Source: Ruegeria denitrificans
GTDB taxonomy: Bacteria > Pseudomonadota > Alphaproteobacteria > Rhodobacterales > Rhodobacteraceae
DNA length: 64,000 bases
Reading direction: 5' to 3'
Assembly: GCF_001458295.1 (NCBI RefSeq)
Contig: NZ_CYUD01000012.1
Coordinates: 62,001-126,000 of the forward strand
Position numbers and translations under genes: made by a program. The notes beneath the pieces were generated by a model that saw nothing but the letters and a program-made list of their open reading frames with translations, made no database searches and was not told where the DNA came from. Numbering within the stretch: position 1 is the stretch's first letter; each line of letters begins with the position of its first letter. This document shows, piece by piece, positions 37,028 through 45,813 of the stretch.

Positions 37028-38122
37028 ATGCAAACCATCAAAGCCGCCGTCTGCCGGGCGTTTGACGAACCTCTGGTCATCGAAGATGTCTTGCTTGCAC
37101 CACCGGGCGCAGGTGAGGTCGAAGTGACATTAGAGGCCGTGGCGATCTGCCATTCCGACATCACCTTTGCCAGCGGGGCATGGGGCGGGCATTTGCCAGC
37201 TGTCTATGGGCACGAAGCCGCGGGGGTGATCACCGCGATTGGCGATGACGCCGGAGGGTTCAAGGTCGGCGACCCGGTCGTCGTCACCCTGATCCGTGCA
37301 TGCGGGTCATGCCCGTCTTGCGCTGGCGGACGTCCAACCATCTGCGAAACACCTTACGACACCGTCAAGGGCCCATTACGGACAGCGAATGGCGGTCCAT
37401 TGGATCAGGCGATGGCCTGCGGTGCATTTGCCGAGAAAGTTGTCGTCAGCCATCGGCAGATCGTAAACCTTCCCGCTGAAATGCCGAAGGATGTGGCCAG
37501 CCTGCTGTCCTGCGGTGTGATCACCGGGGTTGGCGCGGCGGTAAATGCCGCGAAACTGCGGCCTGGTCAGGACGTTGTGGTAATCGGCGCGGGTGGAGTT
37601 GGTCTGAACGCCATCCAGGGTGCTCGCATCGCCGGGGCACGCCGGATTGTGGCCGTCGACATGAACGAAGAAAAGTTGGAGATCGCCAAGGAATTCGGTG
37701 CGACACATGGCGTTTTGGCCAGCCTCAAGGAACCTTGGAAAGCCGCTTTCAAGGCGCTGGGCGGTCGCGGCGCGGATGCAGTGCTGATCACGGTCGGTGC
37801 AATCCCGGCTTATGATCAGGCCCCACGCTATCTGGGCCGGGGCGGCCGGGCGATCATGATCGGCATGCCGCATTCGGGTGATATGTCCAGTTATGAACCC
37901 GTGGTTCTGGCGGCGTTGGGTCAGGGCATGGTGGGCTCGAAAATGGGCGACGTCGTCATTCAGCGCGATATCCCGTGGATGATTGACCTTTATGAACAGG
38001 GGCGGCTGAAACTGGACGAGTTGATATCGGGCCGGTGGTCTCTGGATCAAATCAACGAGGCAATCGAAGACACCAAGACCGGATCGGCCAAACGTAACGT
38101 GATCCTGTTCGACAAGCGCTGA
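37028..38122 (+). CDS. Zinc-dependent alcohol dehydrogenase
   Basis: The 364-residue medium-chain dehydrogenase has catalytic zinc ligands in AICHSDITF and YGHEAAGVI, four structural-zinc cysteines in CGSCPSCAGGRPTIC, and a GAGGVGLNAIQGAR NAD(P)-binding fold. The class is like class III/glutathione-dependent-type dehydrogenases; the substrate is unknown. ATG at 37028 fits the family better than the in-frame GTG at 37016; AGGGAG lies 12 bases before it. It may be co-transcribed with the downstream enolase-superfamily gene, 24 bases away. Confidence 0.9.
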   Translation: MQTIKAAVCRAFDEPLVIEDVLLAPPGAGEVEVTLEAVAICHSDITFASGAWGGHLPAVYGHEAAGVITAIGDDAGGFKVGDPVVVTLIRACGSCPSCAGGRPTICETPYDTVKGPLRTANGGPLDQAMACGAFAEKVVVSHRQIVNLPAEMPKDVASLLSCGVITGVGAAVNAAKLRPGQDVVVIGAGGVGLNAIQGARIAGARRIVAVDMNEEKLEIAKEFGATHGVLASLKEPWKAAFKALGGRGADAVLITVGAIPAYDQAPRYLGRGGRAIMIGMPHSGDMSSYEPVVLAALGQGMVGSKMGDVVIQRDIPWMIDLYEQGRLKLDELISGRWSLDQINEAIEDTKTGSAKRNVILFDKR

Positions 38123-38146
38123 CGTCATTCAAGGGGAGGATACCGG

Positions 38147-39379
38147 ATGAAACTGCAGGACCTCGACATCATCGTCACCGCACCACCTGCACCGGGCTGG
38201 GGCGGGCGATATTGGATTTTAGTCAAGGTTACGACTGATACCGGGATCACCGGCTGGGGCGAATGCTACGCGTCCTCGATCGGCCCCGAGGCGATGGGCC
38301 ACGTGATCCGGGACGTGTTCGAGCGACATATGCTGGGCGAAAACCCCGAAAATATCGAGATGATGTTCCGCCGCGCCTATTCCAGCGGCTTCACCCAACG
38401 CCCCGACCTGACCGTAATGGGCGCGTTTTCGGGACTTGAGATCGCCTGTTGGGACATTCTTGGTAAGGACCGGGACCGCCCGGTCTATGCCCTGCTGGGC
38501 GGGCTGATGAACCAGCGCATCCGGGCCTACACCTACCTCTACCCCCTACCCCAGCATGATCTGTCCGACTTTTGGACCTCACCCGATCAAGCTGGCGAAT
38601 GCGCAGCAGAGATGGTGCGGCGGGGTTTCACCGCCGTGAAATTCGACCCCGCAGGCCCTTACACGATCCGCGGCGGGCACATGCCTGCAATGTCCGATAT
38701 CTCAATGTCGGTCGCGTTCTGCAAAGCCATTCGCGAAGCCGTGGGGGACAGGGCCGATCTGCTGTTTGGCACCCATGGTCAATTCAACACCGCAGGCGCA
38801 ATTCGGTTGGGACAGGCGCTGGAACCCTATTCGCCGCTCTGGTTCGAAGAACCCACCCCACCCGACATGATCGAGGATATGGCCCGCGTCGCCCGCAACG
38901 TCCGCATCCCTGTAGCGACCGGAGAGCGCATGACCACCAAGGCTGAATTCGGTGCGGTCCTGCGCACGGGGGCTGCCGAAATCCTGCAACCTGCCCTTGG
39001 CCGCGCCGGAGGCATATGGGAGATGAAGAAGGTCGCCGCCATGGCCGAGGTGTTCAACGCCCAGATGGCACCGCATCTGTATGCCGGACCAATCGAATGG
39101 GCCGCCAATATCCATCTGTCCGTGTCGATCCCGAACCTGCTGTTGTTGGAAAGTATCGAAACGCCTTTCCACAATCAGCTGATCAAAAACTCCTTGCGTG
39201 TTGACGATGGTTTCGTGACCGCCCCAACCGCCCCCGGCCTTGGGATTGAGGTGGACGAGGATCTGGCCCGCGCGCATCCCTACACCGGCGATGGATTGCA
39301 TCTACAAATGCAGGAAGAGCCTTGCGACTATGTCAACGGCAACGCCTTTCAGGGCGGTGCGTCAGCCACCGAGGGGTGA
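38147..39379 (+). CDS. Mandelate racemase/muconate-lactonizing enzyme family protein
   Basis: The 410-residue enolase-superfamily protein has a capping domain followed by a TIM barrel. Seen are the KxD in TAVKFDPAGPY, the metal-site positions in FGTHGQFN (His/Gln where many members have Asp), WFEEPTPPD and ATGERMTTK, and the PHLYAGPIEWAAN loop near the end. This matches the sugar-acid dehydratase-like (galactonate/mannonate) subgroup. The substrate cannot be assigned. AGGGGAGG precedes the ATG. Confidence 0.87.
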   Translation: MKLQDLDIIVTAPPAPGWGGRYWILVKVTTDTGITGWGECYASSIGPEAMGHVIRDVFERHMLGENPENIEMMFRRAYSSGFTQRPDLTVMGAFSGLEIACWDILGKDRDRPVYALLGGLMNQRIRAYTYLYPLPQHDLSDFWTSPDQAGECAAEMVRRGFTAVKFDPAGPYTIRGGHMPAMSDISMSVAFCKAIREAVGDRADLLFGTHGQFNTAGAIRLGQALEPYSPLWFEEPTPPDMIEDMARVARNVRIPVATGERMTTKAEFGAVLRTGAAEILQPALGRAGGIWEMKKVAAMAEVFNAQMAPHLYAGPIEWAANIHLSVSIPNLLLLESIETPFHNQLIKNSLRVDDGFVTAPTAPGLGIEVDEDLARAHPYTGDGLHLQMQEEPCDYVNGNAFQGGASATEG

Positions 39380-39489
39380 CAACCAAACCCGTTTCAGGGC
39401 ATATTGGTCCAACCCCATTGCGAAACAGGCCGCGTGTGACCCCCAAAGCCCAAGACACCGAAAGCGCACATTCCGAAAACCCCGCGGAC

Positions 39490-39777
39490 ATGAAAGAAAG
39501 CGCCGCGCGGGCCGCGACGTTTCTGAAGACGCTGGCGCATGAAGGCCGGCTGATGATCCTGTGCCATTTGGAAGATGGCGAAAAATCGGTGGGTGAGCTT
39601 GAGGACCTACTGCAAATCAGGCAGGCCGCCGTTAGTCAGATGCTGGCCCGACTGCGGCAGGAACGGCTGGTGTCCACACGTAGGGATGGCAAGACCATCT
39701 ATTACTCGCTGCAGGACGGCAACACCGCACAGGTCATCGAACTGCTTTACGAATTGTTCTGCAAGCCCAAGATCTAG
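39490..39777 (+). CDS. ArsR family transcriptional regulator
   Basis: A 95-residue winged-helix protein of the ArsR/SmtB type (FLKTLAHEGRLMILCHL, LQIRQAAVSQMLARLRQE, RRDGKTIYYSL). It has one Cys in the helix (LMILCHL) and another near the C terminus but no obvious ArsR CxC metal site, so it may sense something other than metal, as in BigR-type members. The GTG at 39436 is an alternative start, 18 residues longer; neither has a good ribosome binding site. Its stop overlaps the stop of the convergent ABC-like gene by four bases. Confidence 0.85.
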   Translation: MKESAARAATFLKTLAHEGRLMILCHLEDGEKSVGELEDLLQIRQAAVSQMLARLRQERLVSTRRDGKTIYYSLQDGNTAQVIELLYELFCKPKI

Positions 39778-42716
39778 TTCGAGACGTACCCAGCAATCAC
39801 CTGCATCAGCTTGAACGCGGTCGCGGCATCGTTTTCGACGACCGCCAGGAATTCCTCTTCACCGATCCTCAGGCATGACAGTTCTGTCTCGGCAATCATG
39901 CTTAACGCGCGGGGTTCTTTGCGGATCAGCCCGAGTTCGCCCACCAGTGCCCCCGGCCCCACTTTTGTGATCAGTTGATCCGGGCCTTCCATCTGCGGCA
40001 GGTACAGCCCGGCCTCGCCTTCAAGCACCACATAGGCGCCATCTGTGGGTTGGTCATCTTTCAGAAATACAACCTCGCCCGGCTTGGCATCGAACCAGCG
40101 CGCACCAAAGGCCAGCAGACGCAACTGCCTGCGGTCAAGACCGGAAAACAGTGGCGTCTGTTCCAACGCGCGCAGCTTGCGCGCCAGATCGGCTGAGGCG
40201 GCGCTGTCCTCTTCCACGGTGTCATATCCTTCATCCGAGACCACCCGACCTTGCCGGATTTCAACATACATGTCGAATACATCCGGGTTTTCGAACTGGT
40301 CATTCAGATAAAGGACGGTCGTATCTGGCAGCAGCTCACGCAGGTTTTTGTAAACGGCAACCTGGGTGGCCATGTCATAGCTGGCCAGCGCGTTTTCCAG
40401 GATCAGGATGTCCGGCTTTTTGATCGTCGCACGGGTAAAGGCCAGTGGTTCGGCAAAAACCGCGGGCAGGTTCTGACCACCGAGCGCGACTGGGATATCG
40501 TAGATCAGCTCAACCACCAACGGCCGCGCGCCGTTATCGTCCAGCACGTCGACAATCAGCTTGCGGGCCTCGTCCGACCGACCGCCTCCGATTTGGCTGA
40601 CCTTGCCGAACAAGGCGTTTTCCATAACTGTCAGGCCCGGCGCAAATGCGGTTTTGTCCAGCGAGACAAAAACGTCATGCAACCGCCCAAGCAATTTCTC
40701 GGAATGACTGTGGCGCAATTCGAGGATGCGGTTCTTCAGCTCATCCGTGAAAGCAGGCCCGATCTGTTCGGCCGAGATCACGAATGGTACCGCCAGCAGA
40801 TTGGCCAGTTGTTCGTCCTCCAGTCCAGACACGCCCTCGTTCCTGGTTCGCTCAACCAATTCCAGCGCGGCCTCATAAGTCTGTGCCTCAAGGCCGAGCT
40901 TGCGGAACAGCGGGTGGTCGGTGCCGTCCAGACCAAAGATCTGGCGCAGCATCTCGATCACATCGCGCGTCAGACCGACCAGAGTTTCATCCAGCCCCAA
41001 CTCGCGCAATTGCCCCAGAAATACGGTCTGACGCGCCAGCAGTTCTTGCGTGACCGGCACACGCGGCGTGGCGAACAGCAAGTTTTCCACCACCGGCAAG
41101 GCCGGGTTGTAAGATTCGCGATCAAACACGAGGGCCTGTTGCTCCAACCCTGCCTTTTGCACAGCCAGTTGGACCAGAGGGCGCAACTCGACCAACTTGC
41201 GGGCCAATTCCGGATGTTCGTTTGCATCAAAAACCTGCTCTGATCCACGCTGGAACAAAGCCGCCCCAGACCCCATGCCATCGATCAGGTGCAGCCACCA
41301 ATCGCGCAGCGCATCGGGGCTGTCCAACCCGGCCAGAGACGGATCCAACCACTCGGCATCATACGGATCGGCGCTGTTGCCTGCACGTTGGGTCTCGGCA
41401 AAATCAGGATCTTCAGATTGGGATGTCAGCGGCTTCTGACGCATCGGCATCATGACATTGTCGCCCAAGGTCCCTTTAAACATGACCGGGCGCGACGAGG
41501 CATAGCCGATGCGTGCGGCCACCACACTTTGATGCAGGTCCGACAGGTTTTCACCGTCAACTTCGACCCGGCCTGCGCTTGGCAGGACTTCCCTTGTCAA
41601 CAGTTCGGCGACGGCGCGCCGATCCTCTTCGCTGGGGGCGGCGATACCGATGGTTTGCCCGCCCTTGAAGGTCAGGTTCAGATCATCCAAAACCTGATTG
41701 CCGTCCATATCCCGGACCGAGACCCGATCCAGCACGATATCCCCGTTCAGGTGCGGCTGCGTTTCGGGTTCGCCTTCAAACAGCTTTTCATCAGGCATTC
41801 CCGGCGGGGCGAAACGTTCGATCACTACGTCCCAGCGCAGCGACATATCCTGCGTCTGATTATAGTAGGTCAGCAGCTCTTTCCATGGCGAGCTTAGGTC
41901 CTTATACGCCGCCAACGCTGCCACCAGCGCCCCCAGCGAGACTGATCCCTGCAACACCAGAAGACCGCCAACCAGATAGAACATGAAGGGCGTCAACTGC
42001 GAGATGAAGTTGTTGATGAATTTCATAAAGAATTTTTTCTGGTAGATATCGAACCGAATACCGAACAGCCGCCCCAACTGTTCCGAGATCATCGCCCGGC
42101 GATAACGCCAACCACCATTGGCCCGCAGGGTCGAGGCCCCGGCGGCATTCTCGCCGATCTGCGCGGCCAGAATGCGAACCTCTTGAATGCGTTTCTTGTT
42201 CAACAGGTTGATCTGGCGTTGCAGTTTGGGAATCAGCCAAGCCTGCAACGGAATCAGCGACACGGCGGCCAGCCCGAACCAAACGCTTTGCAGGAACAGA
42301 AACGACAGGATCGTGATCATCTGTCCCGCCTGCAGAACCGGCTGGCTGATCGCATCGCCCATAAGCCCGCCCATCGGCTCGCTTTCGGCGGTGATCATCG
42401 ACACCATTTCACCCTGGCTGACCCGCTCGAAATACGGTTGGGGAAAGCGCAGGGCGCGGTTGATCAATTGATACCGGAAGCGGCGCAACATCCTTTCGCT
42501 CAGCACACCTTTCATGGTGTTGATACGCATTTTCATCAGGCCATGCGCCAGCACTGCCAGCAAAAACGCACCACACAGGATAATCAGGAATGTGGTCTGT
42601 GGAACCTCATACCCCAGAACATCCACAATCGGACTGGTCGCACCGATGGCATCGTTGATGATGCGCTTGGGCAGCTCCAGCGTCAGATACAACAGCGGAA
42701 ACAGCGTAGAGGTCAC
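39774..42716 (-). CDS. ABC-exporter-like membrane protein with degenerate ATPase and CNB domain
   Basis: A 980-residue protein from the GTG at 42716. Residues 1-300 are a six-helix ABC exporter membrane domain. Then comes an ABC-type nucleotide-binding domain with every catalytic motif altered. The Walker A region reads GIAAPSEEDRR instead of GxxGxGKS/T, the Q-loop lacks its Gln (SSRPVMFKG), the signature is ALGGQN, Walker B with its Glu reads ILENAL, and the H-loop His is missing (YLNDQFENP). About 330 residues are inserted between Q-loop and signature. A C-terminal cyclic-nucleotide-binding (Crp-like) domain ends the protein. ATP-driven transport is doubtful; a regulatory or scaffold role is an inference. 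The true N terminus may start 22 codons upstream (see findings). Confidence 0.85.
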   Translation of the reverse strand: MTSTLFPLLYLTLELPKRIINDAIGATSPIVDVLGYEVPQTTFLIILCGAFLLAVLAHGLMKMRINTMKGVLSERMLRRFRYQLINRALRFPQPYFERVSQGEMVSMITAESEPMGGLMGDAISQPVLQAGQMITILSFLFLQSVWFGLAAVSLIPLQAWLIPKLQRQINLLNKKRIQEVRILAAQIGENAAGASTLRANGGWRYRRAMISEQLGRLFGIRFDIYQKKFFMKFINNFISQLTPFMFYLVGGLLVLQGSVSLGALVAALAAYKDLSSPWKELLTYYNQTQDMSLRWDVVIERFAPPGMPDEKLFEGEPETQPHLNGDIVLDRVSVRDMDGNQVLDDLNLTFKGGQTIGIAAPSEEDRRAVAELLTREVLPSAGRVEVDGENLSDLHQSVVAARIGYASSRPVMFKGTLGDNVMMPMRQKPLTSQSEDPDFAETQRAGNSADPYDAEWLDPSLAGLDSPDALRDWWLHLIDGMGSGAALFQRGSEQVFDANEHPELARKLVELRPLVQLAVQKAGLEQQALVFDRESYNPALPVVENLLFATPRVPVTQELLARQTVFLGQLRELGLDETLVGLTRDVIEMLRQIFGLDGTDHPLFRKLGLEAQTYEAALELVERTRNEGVSGLEDEQLANLLAVPFVISAEQIGPAFTDELKNRILELRHSHSEKLLGRLHDVFVSLDKTAFAPGLTVMENALFGKVSQIGGGRSDEARKLIVDVLDDNGARPLVVELIYDIPVALGGQNLPAVFAEPLAFTRATIKKPDILILENALASYDMATQVAVYKNLRELLPDTTVLYLNDQFENPDVFDMYVEIRQGRVVSDEGYDTVEEDSAASADLARKLRALEQTPLFSGLDRRQLRLLAFGARWFDAKPGEVVFLKDDQPTDGAYVVLEGEAGLYLPQMEGPDQLITKVGPGALVGELGLIRKEPRALSMIAETELSCLRIGEEEFLAVVENDAATAFKLMQVIAGYVSN

Positions 42717-42984
42717 GGCCAGCAGGATCAGCTGATCGCGTTTTGAGTATTTCCAAATAAACCGGAAAATCGAACGTTCTATGGAACCTGCCCCTGCTAT
42801 GAATCACCGATCCGATCTGGAAGAAAGGGCGGCAAACCCAACACTCTGAATTTACAGCAATCGTGACAGGTGACGCAATTAATTACCAGTTTGAACATTA
42901 ATCCGCCTTGTGTGAACTAGTTTATTTGCGCCGCACAGGTTTAGCCCCTAAGGTTCGCATTAGGACGATATCGGGAGGATAAAT

Positions 42985-43374
42985 TTGACTGCCAGCTTAG
43001 GCGCAGTGTTGTTGATGCTCTGCTTATTGCAGATCAAACATATGTTTGCTGACTTCTACCTCCAGACTCCCAAAATGTTATCCGGTCGTGGTGAATACCT
43101 TCACTGGGGCCGTGCCCAGCATGCCGGTGTGCACGTTATCGGATCGGTTATCGTCTTTGTGCTGTTTGGCGCCCCGTGGTCATTTATTCTGATCATCGCT
43201 GCGCTGGAATGGATCGTGCATTTCAACATCGATTTTGCCAAGGCCAGCTATTCTGACAAGAAACAGCTCACGCCGACGCAGGCTGCTTTCTGGCGCGCTG
43301 CCGGATTGGACCAGTTCATGCATAACCTGACCTATATTGCGATGGTCTGGGCCTGGGCGACTTTCGCCACCTGA
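42985..43374 (+). CDS. DUF3307 membrane protein
   Basis: The 129-residue protein fits DUF3307: HMFADFYLQTPKML near the N terminus, HAGVHVIGSVIVFVLFG, WIVHFNIDFAKASYS and GLDQFMHNLTYIAMVW. Four short hydrophobic segments suggest a membrane protein, function unknown. The start is a TTG at 42985 with GGGAGGAT just before it, in a divergent gap with the ABC-like gene. Confidence 0.85.
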   Translation: MTASLGAVLLMLCLLQIKHMFADFYLQTPKMLSGRGEYLHWGRAQHAGVHVIGSVIVFVLFGAPWSFILIIAALEWIVHFNIDFAKASYSDKKQLTPTQAAFWRAAGLDQFMHNLTYIAMVWAWATFAT

Positions 43375-43388
43375 TCAATTTTACCGTT

Positions 43389-44120
43389 TCAAGTGGAATT
43401 TCCCGCAGTTGATGCACAATAAACCTGAAACCATCGTCGATCCAAGTCGTCAATCTTGCTTGGGTCGAACCTGTCTGCACCCTCCCAATATCGCCCCGAA
43501 GGGACGTGGTATCCCAGTTCGTCTTCCATCAGCAAGATATCTTTCATTGCACCGGTTTCAGGAAGATCGAGGTTAGCCAGATCATTCACCCCAACTGAGG
43601 GAAACAACAAGCGGCTTTCCCCTTTTGACAGTCTGGCGACACGGCATCTTTGCGCCGCGCCAAACAAGGCCAGACGCGCAGACTTGGCCTCGAGCGACCG
43701 CAAAGTGATATCCGCGCGCAGAGGATCCGCCTGACCGGTTCCGTAGAAATGCGTTTTCCCGGTTTTGGGGTAGATCATGTCACAGCCGAAAAAGGCCAGA
43801 ACCGTAGGTTGCAGGGCTGCCAACGCCCAATATCCGGCTGTAAAAGCCATCGTCCCACCGGCATAGACGAACCCTCCGAAACTGTTCTGCACTGGCACGT
43901 AGATCTGTGCCGTGACGATCCGCTGATGTGTGGCAAGTTCAGTCGGAAGGTTTTTTTCCGGAAAATCCTCAGGGTGGATCAGAACATCCCAATCGGGCCG
44001 GATGCGCCAGGCATTGTTGATCGCAACGATATGGGTGAAAGGGTCACGCGCCCAGTCCCGCGCGGCCAGCGCGCCGAGAGCGCTACCTAGTATCAGAACT
44101 CGGTTCGTTGGCTCGGTCAT
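43389..44120 (-). CDS. Unknown protein, glycosyltransferase/MptE-like pattern
   Basis: The 243-residue protein is not recognised with certainty. It opens with a nucleotide-binding-like VLILGSALGALAARDW and holds VAINNAWRIRPDWDVLIHP and FFGCDMIYPKTGKTHFYG, patterns seen in DUF115-like/sugar-related proteins. No signal or membrane segment is seen. Its stop lies 14 bases from the DUF3307 stop, and it is 52 bases downstream of the FAD oxidoreductase on the other side. It may be linked to glycan synthesis, but this is only a guess. Confidence 0.65.
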   Translation of the reverse strand: MTEPTNRVLILGSALGALAARDWARDPFTHIVAINNAWRIRPDWDVLIHPEDFPEKNLPTELATHQRIVTAQIYVPVQNSFGGFVYAGGTMAFTAGYWALAALQPTVLAFFGCDMIYPKTGKTHFYGTGQADPLRADITLRSLEAKSARLALFGAAQRCRVARLSKGESRLLFPSVGVNDLANLDLPETGAMKDILLMEDELGYHVPSGRYWEGADRFDPSKIDDLDRRWFQVYCASTAGNST

Positions 44121-44172
44121 CCGGGACCCCGTACATAGCTCCCGGAAAGATTAGGGTGTTTTTGCGGGCATG

Positions 44173-45477
44173 CTAACCCAGAACCGAAAAACTGCTTTCT
44201 TCATTGATCGGGCGTTTTCGCGAATAGAACCCGACGTCGATCATTCGCTTGATGTAGGGCAATTCGAACTGCAGTGGCTGCACGTCGTGATCCACCCCAC
44301 CCTCGCAATAGTCGATCAGGGCCACCATCATCTTGCCCGCAATCGGCGCATTCTTGTACTGGTTCCCGCTGGTGCCACACGCCATGTAGAACCCGGGCAG
44401 ACAGGACTTGTCATAGATCGGAATCCAATCGGTCGATGCATCATACAGGTCGACTACTCCGCGTGTTTTCGACGGAATACCCAAGCTCGGTACCCGCTGA
44501 GCATAGCGCATGGCCTGCGTCGTCCATTGGTCGGTGAAGTCGTGGTTAAAATGTACGTCATCTTCGCACCATTGATGCGGGTCGCATTCCGGGTCTTCTG
44601 AACCAACCAGAATATGATTGCCATGTTCGGGTCGGCAATAGCAGGCGATATCGCTGTCTGACACGATAGTACCGTCATTTTCGAAATCGAACCCTTCGGG
44701 TGCGGGAACGTGGACCACTTCCTGACGCAACGGGCGGGTTTCGATGGTCATGTCCTCCAGCACACCTGCCATCTTGTTGATGATAGCAGATCCCGGTCCG
44801 GCGACATTCACCACCACTGTGGCACGGACTTCCTCGCCCGAGGCCAACTTGACCCCGGCGACGCGACCTTCTTCCGTCAGAACTTCGACAACCTCAGCCC
44901 CGGTGCGTACCTCGGCCCCATGCTGTTTGGCCGCATCCATCAAGTTCTGCGCCGACAAGGCCGGGTCAGTGACGTATCCCGCCTGCGGCCAAAACACGCC
45001 ACCTTGCATCTTGCGTCCGTTCGGCTGACCGAATTCCGGATCGTCCATACGTTTGGGTGGCGTAAAACTATCCAGAGAATAGACCGGCAGGCGTTCGATG
45101 ATTTTCTCGGATGACCAGTCCTCGAACGGGCAATCCAGATTGGCGCTGTTTTTCATGTGCTTTTCCAGCATCCCGTTGGCCTCGGTCTTCATCACCAGAC
45201 ATCCGGTTTCGCGAAACTGTGCCAGATTGGCATCTGCTGGCAGACCCAAATAATCGGCCCAGTCGCGCCAATAGTGATAGCCTTCCCAAGCAAAAGCCGT
45301 GCCATCAAAGGTCGAATAGTGCATCCGAATGATCGCGCAAGACCCGGCGGTCGAACCGTGACCGACCTGCGCGTTACGATCCAGCGACAAGGTTTTCCAT
45401 CCGGCCTTGGCCATCTCGAATGCGATGGCTGCGCCGATGACACCCGTGCCGATGATAATTGCGTCTGGTTGGCTCAT
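44173..45477 (-). CDS. FAD-dependent oxidoreductase (DAO family)
   Basis: The 434-residue flavoprotein has the dinucleotide-binding AIIIGTGVIGAAIAFEMAK at the N terminus, then GHGSTAGSCAIIRMHYS, and a D-amino-acid/sarcosine oxidase-type substrate domain (VVNVAGPGSAIINKMAG, LPGFYMACGTSGNQYKNAP). Substrates in the family are sarcosine, glycine, dimethylglycine or D-amino acids. Start at 45477 has GGAAGGG eight bases before it; eight more codons upstream are dropped. It faces a 336-base gap. Confidence 0.88.
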   Translation of the reverse strand: MSQPDAIIIGTGVIGAAIAFEMAKAGWKTLSLDRNAQVGHGSTAGSCAIIRMHYSTFDGTAFAWEGYHYWRDWADYLGLPADANLAQFRETGCLVMKTEANGMLEKHMKNSANLDCPFEDWSSEKIIERLPVYSLDSFTPPKRMDDPEFGQPNGRKMQGGVFWPQAGYVTDPALSAQNLMDAAKQHGAEVRTGAEVVEVLTEEGRVAGVKLASGEEVRATVVVNVAGPGSAIINKMAGVLEDMTIETRPLRQEVVHVPAPEGFDFENDGTIVSDSDIACYCRPEHGNHILVGSEDPECDPHQWCEDDVHFNHDFTDQWTTQAMRYAQRVPSLGIPSKTRGVVDLYDASTDWIPIYDKSCLPGFYMACGTSGNQYKNAPIAGKMMVALIDYCEGGVDHDVQPLQFELPYIKRMIDVGFYSRKRPINEESSFSVLG

Positions 45478-45813
45478 TCTGTGTTTCCCTTCCAATAGCA
45501 CTTTGAACAGGTATTGAATTCCTAAACTTCTTCGGATCTGGATTCGACTCCGATGAAGACGATCCTTCCGGAAACCCTCGTGAACTCAGGCTCCGAGGTT
45601 TCTGACAAACCAACCCCATTGCGGATCACCTTGCATTCCTGCTCCACAATTTCCAGAACTCTTAAGCGTTAACGTCTTTTCAAACCTTTCGGCGCGAAGG
45701 AGAGCGGCGCCTTAAGCATGGCCAACGCGGCAGGCGAAATTCACGGTTCACCTCTGCCAGGGCAAATGTGCACTGTCATTTCCGCGCAGGATCTTTGAAT
45801 TAAATTCACAAAT
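45478..45813 (-). other. Gap between FAD oxidoreductase and GST genes
   Basis: No gene is seen. It should hold the promoter of the oxidoreductase and the 3' end of the GST gene on the minus strand. GAAACC-CTCG (about 45570) and CGAG-GTTTC (about 45593) form an imperfect inverted repeat, possibly an operator. Short in-frame stretches without ribosome binding sites are ignored. Confidence 0.35.
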
